A stretch of 64,000 bases of DNA from Providencia alcalifaciens DSM 30120. GTDB taxonomy: Bacteria; Pseudomonadota; Gammaproteobacteria; Enterobacterales; Enterobacteriaceae. Below the pieces are notes generated by a model. It saw only the letters and a program-made list of their open reading frames with translations, was not told the DNA's origin and ran no database searches. Positions 39,427 to 46,290 of the stretch are shown piece by piece. A program made the position numbers and the translations under genes. Each line of letters starts with the position of its first letter. The first letter of the stretch is position 1. The stretch covers positions 1 through 64,000 of the forward strand of contig NZ_ABXW01000017.1 of the NCBI RefSeq assembly GCF_000173415.1, in the 5' to 3' direction.

Positions 39427-39864
39427 GGTAAGGCTCCAAATATTATTCAAATTCCACCGGCAGATAATACGACGATTGCTAAAGAAAATGCGAAGCGCAA
39501 TCAAAAGATTTTAGAAGATATAAAACAACAGAAATACAGTAAGTTAGATAATTTCACTTACTATAAAGTTTTACAAAAAGGTACGCCAATTACAGATGTG
39601 CAAGATAAAAAAATCACGCTGATCATGCGTGAGCAACTAACAGATGGCAAAGTGACTGTCATGCACACGGAAAAAAATCCGATGGTATTGCCTTATAATC
39701 AATTGCCTCCACCAATGAACTCTTTTGTCGAAAAAGTGGGTGTTGGGGGAATGGTTAAAATTTATATTGAACCTGAAGGTGGTTATGGCCCTGAGGGGAT
39801 TCCTGGTGAAGTGCCACCAAATTCAATGTCAATTATTGATTTAAAAGTCATTCAAGCAAACTAG
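39427..39864 (+). CDS. C-terminal FKBP-like domain fragment
   Basis: The third frame continues from the A7 run as VAGKAPNIIQIPPADNTT and ends with an FKBP-type fold of about 110 residues (YKVLQKGTPITD through IDLKVIQAN). The GGYGP...VPPNS block is typical. The positions that hold Phe-Asp after the first strands and the Trp of the hydrophobic pocket in active FKBPs are VTVMH and PPPMNSF here, so isomerase activity is doubtful. The fragment has no proper start of its own except a GTG at 39598. Confidence 0.55.
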   Translation, partial: GKAPNIIQIPPADNTTIAKENAKRNQKILEDIKQQKYSKLDNFTYYKVLQKGTPITDVQDKKITLIMREQLTDGKVTVMHTEKNPMVLPYNQLPPPMNSFVEKVGVGGMVKIYIEPEGGYGPEGIPGEVPPNSMSIIDLKVIQAN

Positions 39865-39891
39865 TTGATTGGTACATTTAACTAATGTGAA

Positions 39892-39924
39892 GGGGCTTAC
39901 TAGAGATAGTAGGCTCTTTTTTAT
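39892..39924 (+). terminator. Terminator after the FKBP-like gene
   Basis: A 9-bp stem with two G-T pairs (GGGCTTACT at 39893-39901 and AGTAGGCTC at 39908-39916) is followed by six T residues. Confidence 0.78.
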
Positions 39925-40019
39925 TTTAAGCGGTGTGATTGATAATGAGGTTGCCTTTCTGTCAGTGTAGCTAAGACATTAATCCTATACTGACAGGGCA
40001 TATAACGTGAGGGAAGTGC

Positions 40020-40835
40020 TTAGGCGGCTTTACGCGACCTGCTAGGGGTATAACCAAAGCGCTTATGGTAGCTTTGCGTAAAGTAAGACTGACTTGAAAA
40101 TCCGGCTTCCATTGAAACTTCCACAATACTCATCGAGGTATTTATTAATAACTGATGCGCATACATAATACGTTTTTCGCTGATCCAAGAACGTGGTGAT
40201 GTTGCGTAGACCGTGTGAAATAGCTCTTTGAACGTGGTTAATCCCATACCGAAGGTTCGAGCAAACTCATTGAGTTTCCATTCTTTTAAATAATTATTTT
40301 CCATGAAGGTTTGTAAGCGTTCAGCTTGACGGTTACTGAGTTGTCGAAAATTAGACAACAATGCCGCTCCTTGCTCACTGTAAGATAACAATAAAAGTAA
40401 CTCATTGATTCTCAGCTTAAGGATCATCTCCGGATACTGAGTCTGAATAAAAGACTCCAAGCTATTCTTTAACTCTTTGATTAATGGACTTATTGTAAAT
40501 TTGATAATGTCATTAGCTGAGTTTTCAGTGCGCTCAATCTCGCTTAGCTGAGAACCGTATTGAGATAAGTATTCACGTAAAAATTTATCATCCAATGAGA
40601 TCCATAAAAATTCACCATCTAACGTGTTATTTTCGGTCTTAAAAGAATACGAGCCTTGTTTATGATATAAAATGTCCCCTTCATGCAAGCTTTCATTTGC
40701 TGCTGGGGTTTCTAACAAAATAGACCCTTTTTCTATAATGATAAGGCCTTTAGAGGTTAAATCGAGTATCGCATGGGGGTTACTTTTATCTATGCGTACT
40801 TTTTTTATCACCTGATGGCTTAATTTACTGTTCAT
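40020..40835 (-). CDS. ExsA/LcrF-type AraC-family transcriptional activator
   Basis: The 271-residue protein has an N-terminal cupin-like sensing/dimerisation domain (about 1-160) and a C-terminal AraC double helix-turn-helix. The latter contains EFARTFGMGLTTFKELF, SPRSWISEKRIMYAHQLL and MEAGFSSQSYFTQSY, followed by KRFGYTPSRSRK. These blocks are those I know from Pseudomonas ExsA and Yersinia LcrF/VirF, master activators of Ysc-type type III secretion; SNRQAERLQTFMENNYL also matches. No secretion, chaperone or anti-activator gene lies in this window, so it is an orphan here. ATG 40835 follows AAGGTG. It may act in trans on a locus elsewhere or control other genes. Confidence 0.85.
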   Translation of the reverse strand: MNSKLSHQVIKKVRIDKSNPHAILDLTSKGLIIIEKGSILLETPAANESLHEGDILYHKQGSYSFKTENNTLDGEFLWISLDDKFLREYLSQYGSQLSEIERTENSANDIIKFTISPLIKELKNSLESFIQTQYPEMILKLRINELLLLLSYSEQGAALLSNFRQLSNRQAERLQTFMENNYLKEWKLNEFARTFGMGLTTFKELFHTVYATSPRSWISEKRIMYAHQLLINTSMSIVEVSMEAGFSSQSYFTQSYHKRFGYTPSRSRKAA

Positions 40836-41729
40836 GGTAGCACCTTTATTAAAATTAGCTCTTTAAGTGATAGTGGAAATTAAATATCAAAATTTCACTC
40901 TCGGTTGATATAAAAAATCACTATGACCTTGATGATTGAAATTATATGAGCTGTTTTTTTATATGTCATATCGTAAATGAAAGTATTAATAAATATTTCA
41001 AAATATGGTTTTTGCGAACTATTTAAGGCAATTGTTCGTATATTTCGAGTGACCTATTTGGTACACCTTTCATTTATTCTAAGGATTACCGGTAAATCAA
41101 GATTAAAATGCTAGTTTTATTGTTTTTTCTGGTTTTATATATTTTATGTTTTTTTACTCTTTTTTGTGGTTTTTTTACCTTTTAAAGATAAGTAGTCGTT
41201 ATTTGTGTTTTATCACAAATAATAGCCATGTAAATTATTAGGTATATACTCGTTAAAAACATCAATAATAAATTTTTCTTATGTATTAATTTGTTAATTA
41301 CATCATCAATTAGATTAATGAATCATATTGATTTATTTTAATTATCAAAAAGGTCTATTTAAGCTAAATATTGAAATTTAAATCTCATTTTTGACATTTA
41401 TTGGTTTGGGTGATGTTTTTTGCTTCTTATATAAGCATGGATTTTGGTTATTAATTATAGTTGGTTACTAATTTTTATATGAGCGTCATTTTTTGAAGCA
41501 AGCTTATTTATGATAAATCTGAGTAAATCTATTGGATTAACTGGAAATTATGGCATCCACCGTCAGCAGCTAAAAAAAGTGATAAAAAACTAATAAGATA
41601 GTGAAAGCAAGCAATGGGTGTTCATGAGTAGCGAGTTGTTAAATATATTTAACATTTTTACAGGCAAACTGTCTGTTGTTGCTCCTCCACTCGATGATAT
41701 CGAATTGGTGGAATATTCTGCGGATAAGT
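40836..41729. other. AT-rich intergenic region around the ExsA-like gene
   Basis: Nearly 900 bp with very low GC and no supported gene. It begins with the promoter region of the ExsA-like regulator, including an imperfect inverted repeat (GTGGAAATT near 40871 and AATTTCAC near 40889). A weak 58-codon frame from ATG 41624 lacks a ribosome site and overlaps the ygbA-like gene. The composition suggests foreign origin or H-NS-bound DNA. Confidence 0.45.
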
Positions 41730-42083
41730 CTATTTATCTAATTTTGATGTTGCTCGATTGCGAGGGGGGAGTTCAGGGACGGGTTTTCTGTCATCAATAA
41801 GGTGACGGATTGCCAAAATAGGGTGGGAATATAGCATTTTTGGGCCAGCCCAGCGCATAATTATTTTCATTTGTTCGCGTTGTTTTGGCTGATAGCAATG
41901 TATTGGGCATTGTTTACAAGCAGGCTTGGCTTCTCCATAGCGACATTTTTCTAGGCGTTTAACCGCATAGGAAAAAAGAGTTTGATAATACTCAGGGTTG
42001 TCGTCAGGCGCAGGATGCGACTTTTCATAGATTTTTATCATTTTTTCTATTGTGACAATTTCTCGAGATATTCTTTTTCCCAC
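41730..42083 (-). CDS. ygbA: YgbA-like (nitrous oxide-stimulated promoter family) protein
   Basis: The 117-residue cytoplasmic protein has the family's cysteine cluster: RLEKCRYGEAKPACKQCPIHCY followed by REQMKIIMRWAGPKMLYSHP and RHLIDDRKPVPELP (read as separate blocks). The four Cys suggest a metal or Fe-S site. In E. coli ygbA is induced by nitric oxide through NsrR and aids recovery from nitrosative stress. I set the start at GTG 42083 behind GAGGA. A longer frame begins at ATG 42113, but that ATG lies within a strong NsrR-like operator, making it unlikely to be translated. Confidence 0.82.
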   Translation of the reverse strand: MGKRISREIVTIEKMIKIYEKSHPAPDDNPEYYQTLFSYAVKRLEKCRYGEAKPACKQCPIHCYQPKQREQMKIIMRWAGPKMLYSHPILAIRHLIDDRKPVPELPPRNRATSKLDK

Positions 42084-42104
42084 CGTAATAATCCTCGCCG
42101 TATA

Positions 42105-42127
42105 AAGATACATTTAATATATATCTT
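42105..42127 (-). promoter_or_regulatory. NsrR-like operator upstream of ygbA
   Basis: The 23-bp sequence has arms AAGATACATTT and ATATATATCTT. It matches the E. coli NsrR consensus (AAGATGCATTT, N, AAATGCATCTT) at 18 of 22 defined positions and is a near palindrome. It lies 22 bp upstream of the GTG start. A TATATT -10-like element falls inside it, so bound NsrR would block polymerase until nitric oxide destroys its cluster. Confidence 0.75.
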
Positions 42128-42184
42128 TTATTGCTCTATTTATAGGTGGTTAAATCAATAGAAATCTTGTTTTGAGGCGTACTC

Positions 42185-42218
42185 GCAAAAATGGCATAAG
42201 AGCCATTTCTTATGCCAT
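42185..42218 (-). terminator. Terminator after ydcH-like gene
   Basis: A perfect 11-bp stem (ATGGCATAAGA at 42191-42201 with TCTTATGCCAT at 42208-42218) is followed on the minus strand by TTTTTG. It separates the ydcH-like gene from ygbA. Confidence 0.85.
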
Positions 42219-42288
42219 TAACATTGTATTAGATTTTATATGCCAATTCCGCTTGATAAAGCCAGCCTAGCAATTGAGTGAAGGCATC

Positions 42289-42501
42289 TTACCGACTAGT
42301 TTGCATTATTCTTTGCATTTCATCTTTTAGATGTAGTTTTTCTTTTTTAAGTTTGGCGACTTGTTCGTTATAGCCAGCACCTGAAGGTCCTTCAAGCTTG
42401 CTAATTTCTTTATTCAATTGATGATGCTTCTCATAGAGAGACTGAAAGCGGGGATGTGTGGCAATTAATTGTGAAACTAAATCTTGATCAGCAGATAACA
42501 T
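42289..42501 (-). CDS. ydcH: YdcH family protein (DUF465)
   Basis: The 70-residue helical hairpin protein matches the YdcH pattern: HPRFQSLYEKHHQLNKEI, then KLEGPSGAGYNEQVAKLKKEKLHLKDEM (read in blocks). Function is unknown. Strong AGGAGG precedes ATG 42501. It is monocistronic with its own terminator. Confidence 0.9.
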   Translation of the reverse strand: MLSADQDLVSQLIATHPRFQSLYEKHHQLNKEISKLEGPSGAGYNEQVAKLKKEKLHLKDEMQRIMQTSR

Positions 42502-42766
42502 ACTACCTCCTCAGAATGAATTAAGCCTCACTTTCAGTATAATCATTGATTGTTTTATGTACATCTTTATGGCGGGAATTTACATAATTTTTATTAATTT
42601 TATGATCCTTATACTAAAATTAAGTAATATCACTAAAGGATTAATAAGTTATCTATATTTTTGTAATTAAGAATCATCTATAGTGATTAAAGTGGCTGAA
42701 TTGACCTACTATGTATAAAAGTCTAGTTTTTAATGTTGTTATTTTTTTACGAATAGGAATTTTATG

Positions 42767-43243
42767 ATGAAAAAAGCGATTTTGTCTGTAATGGCTGCGG
42801 TGGCAGTTTCTTCTTGTGCAATGGCGACTGAAGATTTAGGAAAGATCGCTCCTTATCCAAAAGCAGAATCTGGTATGACTCGTCATGTTATTCAACTGGA
42901 TACTAAGCAAAATGAATACGACTATATGGTTGAGTTAGTTATCGGTAAAACCATCAAAGCTGATTGTAACCGTCAATGGTTTATGGGTGATTTAGAAGAA
43001 AAAACCTTAGATGGATGGGGTTATAACTATTACAAATTAGAAGAAGTAAAAGGACCTGCTTCAACAATGATGGCTTGTACTGAGCCTGCAAAAGATCGTT
43101 TTATTACTACCCAGTTAGGGGATGACGCATTTGTACGCTATAACAGTAAGTTACCAATTGTTGTTTATGCGCCAAAAGATATGGATGTGAAGTACCGTAT
43201 TTGGTCTACAGACGATAAATTAATGAACTCGATTAAGAAGTAA
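42767..43243 (+). CDS. eco: Ecotin, periplasmic serine protease inhibitor
   Basis: The 158-residue precursor has a signal peptide ending SSCAMA. The mature part keeps the ecotin core (EDLGKIAPYPKAESGM, LDGWGYNYYKLEEV, YNSKLPIVVYAPKDMDVKYRIW). The reactive loop STMMACTEP retains Met at P1, and its flanking disulfide cysteines (ADCNRQW, MMACTEP) are present. Ecotin dimers inhibit trypsin, chymotrypsin and neutrophil elastase, so it protects cells from host proteases. ATG 42767 is preferred over 42764 by distance to AGGAA. A strong terminator follows. Confidence 0.95.
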   Translation: MKKAILSVMAAVAVSSCAMATEDLGKIAPYPKAESGMTRHVIQLDTKQNEYDYMVELVIGKTIKADCNRQWFMGDLEEKTLDGWGYNYYKLEEVKGPASTMMACTEPAKDRFITTQLGDDAFVRYNSKLPIVVYAPKDMDVKYRIWSTDDKLMNSIKK

Positions 43244-43250
43244 TGCATTT

Positions 43251-43293
43251 AATGCCGCATCACCGTTTGATTCTATGATGCGGCATTTTTATT
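43251..43293. terminator. Terminator after ecotin, shared with uspF-like gene
   Basis: A perfect 12-bp stem (AATGCCGCATCA at 43251-43262 and TGATGCGGCATT at 43276-43287) with T run lies between convergent genes and may work in both directions. Confidence 0.88.
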
Positions 43294-43307
43294 TTAAGCT
43301 TGCCTAA

Positions 43308-43745
43308 TTAGCGAACGACAAACACCGATGTTTGAGCATGACGCACAATAGCAGATGCGGTTGAACCTAATAAATAAGTCGATGTACTTGGATGGTGAGA
43401 GCCGACAACAATGAGATCGGCATTAATTGTTTTTGCGTAGTCTAGAATTTCATCCTTGGCTGAACCAATACTGACCTGACAGGTAATCTGAGAGCTTGGA
43501 ATTTTAACATCTCGGATCACTTCTTCTAATGCCCGCATTGCCAGTGATGCTCGTTCTGCTGAATTCCTATGGCTTTCAGGCAGGATAGCCACTTCAATAC
43601 CAAAAAACAGTTCGACACTCGGGATCACGGAAAAAAAGTGAATCTCAGGCTTACCGAGTGTTGCGAGATCTTCCACATGTTTGATGATGTTTAAGTTTAA
43701 ATCATCTTCTAACAGATCAATAGGAACCAATATTTTTTTATACAT
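43308..43745 (-). CDS. uspF: Universal stress protein, UspF type
   Basis: The 145-residue single Usp domain starts with KKILVPIDLLED and ends with the ATP-binding loop GSHHPSTSTYLLGSTASAIVRHAQTSVFVVR (read in blocks). This fits the ATP-binding UspF/G class with G-2x-G-9x-G(S/T)-like motif. ATG 43745 is preferred over GTG 43751, with AGAGG upstream. UspF-type proteins are linked to adhesion and stress survival in E. coli. Confidence 0.9.
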   Translation of the reverse strand: MYKKILVPIDLLEDDLNLNIIKHVEDLATLGKPEIHFFSVIPSVELFFGIEVAILPESHRNSAERASLAMRALEEVIRDVKIPSSQITCQVSIGSAKDEILDYAKTINADLIVVGSHHPSTSTYLLGSTASAIVRHAQTSVFVVR

Positions 43746-44109
43746 AGCCACCTCTTCATTTGTTATTTTAATTTGATTATATACCTATCATTTTATAAGT
43801 CATATGGCGCTGATGATTTTGTGATATTGGATTCATGTTGCAATGCCTATCTAATAAAGATAAATCTCCTCTATATATGGAATAGAGGCTATGCTGATAA
43901 ATGATTTTTCTTTCTTTATTTATAGTTCCAATCTGAACAAGGATAGAAAAATAAAGAATAACCATTCTCAGTCAATGTAATCAATTGTTTACAATTTATT
44001 GTGGGACATTTAACAAATAATATGAGAGTATATTCGAAATTAATTAAGTCATTGAAAATCAACTATATTTAAATGATAATTGTTTTGTTTTTCATTAAGA
44101 AAATAACCT
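43746..44109. other. Intergenic region with a TyrR-box-like palindrome
   Basis: The 364 bp between divergent uspF and the cation exporter gene hold no gene. TGTAATCAATTGTTTACA at 43976-43993 matches the TyrR box (TGTAAA-N6-TTTACA) at 11 of 12 positions. In AT-rich DNA this may be chance. No terminator is needed here because both genes diverge. Confidence 0.5.
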
Positions 44110-45039
44110 ATGCATAAACATGAAATCCCAACTTCAACGAAGAAAGAATTCGCATTACAGCAAGAAAAGTTTAAGGCGGCGAAAAAGAGTACTCTGATTA
44201 GTGTTGCTGTTAATACTCTTTTGTCTATTTGGCAAATCATTGTTGGTGTATTTTCACATTCATCAGGTTTGATTGCTGATGGTATTCATACACTTTCGGA
44301 TTTAATTGCTGACTTTGTTGTTCTTATTGCGAATAAGAAAAGCCATAAAAAGCCTGATGCAGATCACCCTTATGGGCATTTTCGTTATGAAAATGGAGCA
44401 TCACTTATTTTAGGTATTATTTTACTGATAGTCGGTGTTGGTATGGGCTGGTCAGCTGTAGAGAAAATGATTAATCCTGCTCTGATACCTGAAGTTCATT
44501 CAATGGCTCTGGTTGCGGCATTGACGGCTTTGGTTGCTAAAGAAGGTCTGTTTCGCTATATGCTGCATGTGGCGAATAAAGTTAACTCAAGCATGTTAGT
44601 TGCGAATGCTTGGCATGCCCGCTCTGATGCGGCATCTTCATTAGTCGTCGCTATCGGTATTATTGGTAGTTTATGTGGCATTCGTATTCTTGACCCGATT
44701 GCAGCGTTAATTGTGGGGACGTTCGTTTTCCGTATGGGGTTTAAATTTACCTATCAATCCATGCAAGATTTAATGGATAAAGGTGCGGATGACGAAACGT
44801 TAGCGCAAATCAGTGATGTGCTAAAAGGAATCCCTGATGTTAAAGGTTTTCATGATTTAAAAACGCGTAAATCTGGCGATTTTTTTCTTGTGGATATCCA
44901 TTTAGAATTAGATGGTCAAATGACAATTTTGGAAGGACATGATATTGCAGTGAATGTCCGAGAGCAATTAATGAAAAATCCTCAAATATTGGATGTTATG
45001 ACTCACTTAGACCCTTATGACAAAGATTGCTTGCACTAA
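44110..45039 (+). CDS. Cation diffusion facilitator family metal exporter
   Basis: The 309-residue inner-membrane protein has about six transmembrane helices and a C-terminal cytoplasmic domain (FHDLKTRKSGDFFLVDIHLELDG). Metal ligands are HxxxD in helix 2 (DGIHTLSDLIAD) and HxxxD in helix 5 (NAWHARSDAASS), plus DADHPYGHFRYENGA in the first loop. HxxxD in helix 2 differs from the DxxxD of FieF, which favours zinc or a mixed specificity. It is a solitary gene followed by a terminator. Confidence 0.88.
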   Translation: MHKHEIPTSTKKEFALQQEKFKAAKKSTLISVAVNTLLSIWQIIVGVFSHSSGLIADGIHTLSDLIADFVVLIANKKSHKKPDADHPYGHFRYENGASLILGIILLIVGVGMGWSAVEKMINPALIPEVHSMALVAALTALVAKEGLFRYMLHVANKVNSSMLVANAWHARSDAASSLVVAIGIIGSLCGIRILDPIAALIVGTFVFRMGFKFTYQSMQDLMDKGADDETLAQISDVLKGIPDVKGFHDLKTRKSGDFFLVDIHLELDGQMTILEGHDIAVNVREQLMKNPQILDVMTHLDPYDKDCLH

Positions 45040-45069
45040 TTCCTATTTGGTTATTGGGTAATTATGAGA

Positions 45070-45106
45070 AGGCTGACGTATTATACGCTCAGCTTTTTTC
45101 TTTTTA
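45070..45106 (+). terminator. Terminator after the CDF exporter
   Basis: A stem of about ten pairs with one bulged C (GCTGACGTAT from 45072 and ATACGCTCAGC) is followed by six T residues. Confidence 0.78.
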
Positions 45107-45187
45107 CGTTATCGTGAATTCGTTTTATTATTGTTAAATAATGTCAGGCGACACGATAAGTGGAAATATAAGGAACACTCAGGAAAA

Positions 45188-46228
45188 ATGCAGTTTACCA
45201 AGCAACAACGTCATACTCTGCGCACACCAAAGGTCGTTGCACTCACAAATAAACAGGGAATGAAAATTATTTTGAGTAGTTTGGGTGCAAGTTGGGTTAG
45301 CTGTATATTGCCGTTAGCAAGTGGTAAACGCGATATTATTTTAGGCTCACCAAATATGGCGGCTCAAATGGAGCAACGCGTCTATTTTGGTGCAACCGTG
45401 GGACGGGTTGCAAATCGCATTGCGAATTCCACTTTTGAGCTTGATGGGCATACCTATCAACTGACGCATAATCAAGGCGCTCATTGCCAGCATGGTGGGC
45501 GAGACAATTTTAGTTATCGGGTATGGGCGATTACTCAACCAGACCAGCAGCAAGCCATTTTTACGCTGGTGTCATCGGATGGGGATCAAGGTTTTCCGGG
45601 CGAATTAAAAGTTGAAGTACATTATGAACTGACAGATGATAATCAAGTTGTTATCAGCTACCGTTATCAATGTGATCAGGATTGTCCGGTCAATCTGACT
45701 AACTACACCTATTTTAATCTTGCGGGTGAAGACTCAGACCGAACTGCATTTGAGCATGACCTCCAAATGCACGCGCCATACTTCTTACCACAAAATCATG
45801 AAGGGCTCCCTACGGGGGAGTGGCGTGAAGTCACGGATACCTATTTTGATTTTCGACAAAGCAAACGTATTGGTCGTGATTATCTACAAGATGAAGACCA
45901 GCAAGCCGTGGGTGGGTATGACCACACATTTGTTTTTGACGGAGCGGTTACGGATGGACAACACATTGTCGCAACATTAGGCTCACCAAATGGGGATGTT
46001 CACATGCATATGATGAGCACTTCACCTGCAATTCATGTTTATACAGGTAACCACTTGGTTTCCGTTTTAGGAAAAAGCAAAACCTACACGCCTTTTTCAG
46101 GGGTCGTGTTAGCGACACAATATCCATTTGATGGTTTAGGGCATGCGGAAGCACATGAACCGCACGCAATTATTGCTAAGGCGAACCACATTTATACCAA
46201 CCAAACTCGCTATCAATTTATTTTTTAG
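45188..46228 (+). CDS. galM: Aldose 1-epimerase (galactose mutarotase)
   Basis: The 346-residue enzyme interconverts alpha and beta forms of hexoses. Catalytic and binding residues are in GRVANRIANSTF, HNQGAHCQHGG (first His), YRYQCDQDCPVNLTNYTYFNLAG (second His replaced in the usual NLTNHTYFNLAG by Tyr), GGYDHTFVF and the C-terminal Glu region PHAIIAKANHIY. The usual catalytic His of NxTNHxYFNL reads Tyr here, which is unusual. ATG 45188 is chosen; a longer frame upstream has no support. No gal genes adjoin, so it stands alone. Confidence 0.85.
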   Translation: MQFTKQQRHTLRTPKVVALTNKQGMKIILSSLGASWVSCILPLASGKRDIILGSPNMAAQMEQRVYFGATVGRVANRIANSTFELDGHTYQLTHNQGAHCQHGGRDNFSYRVWAITQPDQQQAIFTLVSSDGDQGFPGELKVEVHYELTDDNQVVISYRYQCDQDCPVNLTNYTYFNLAGEDSDRTAFEHDLQMHAPYFLPQNHEGLPTGEWREVTDTYFDFRQSKRIGRDYLQDEDQQAVGGYDHTFVFDGAVTDGQHIVATLGSPNGDVHMHMMSTSPAIHVYTGNHLVSVLGKSKTYTPFSGVVLATQYPFDGLGHAEAHEPHAIIAKANHIYTNQTRYQFIF

Positions 46229-46230
46229 TA

Positions 46231-46258
46231 TCATAGGCGAGGAGAGTTTTCTCTCCTA
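46231..46258 (+). other. Hairpin between galM and dbpA
   Basis: AGGAGAG and CTCTCCT pair around a TTTT loop directly after galM. No T run follows. It contains GGAGAG, so it could also affect initiation at the following gene; its role is uncertain. Confidence 0.5.
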
Positions 46259-46290
46259 TGATCTCTTTTATTTTATTCGGAATGTTAACT

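Larger units (their letters stand above)
36885..39864 (+). pseudogene. Long secreted coiled-coil protein with C-terminal FKBP-like domain, two frameshifts
   Basis: One ancestral gene of about 993 residues is spread over three frames. It has a signal peptide (CFSSASYA), a Pro/Thr/Gln-rich stretch (50-145), a globular segment with YLLQSNQWNPKYLAKDFAKYQ, then about 600 residues of Gln/Lys-rich coiled coil, and an FKBP-type C-terminus (GGYGPEGIPGEVPPNSMSIIDL). Break 1 is a missing T at about 38162, proven by the adjacent repeat copy that has it. Break 2 is at A7 (39413-39419): one more A would join the frames. The family's N-terminal FKBP region may be LYRLGIAQGVGELIAY. Either the gene decays, the breaks are sequencing errors, or slippage rescues it. 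Partner: the upstream lipoprotein. Confidence 0.75.

Noticed and set aside
41624-41800. Small plus-strand frame starting MSSELLNIFNIF
   Set aside because: It has a weak ribosome site, overlaps the 3' end of ygbA and matches no family I know. It could only be kept with expression data.
42084-42113. Upstream ATG start for the ygbA-like gene
   Set aside because: It lies within the NsrR-like operator, and the added residues are not part of the family. GTG 42083 has a better ribosome site.
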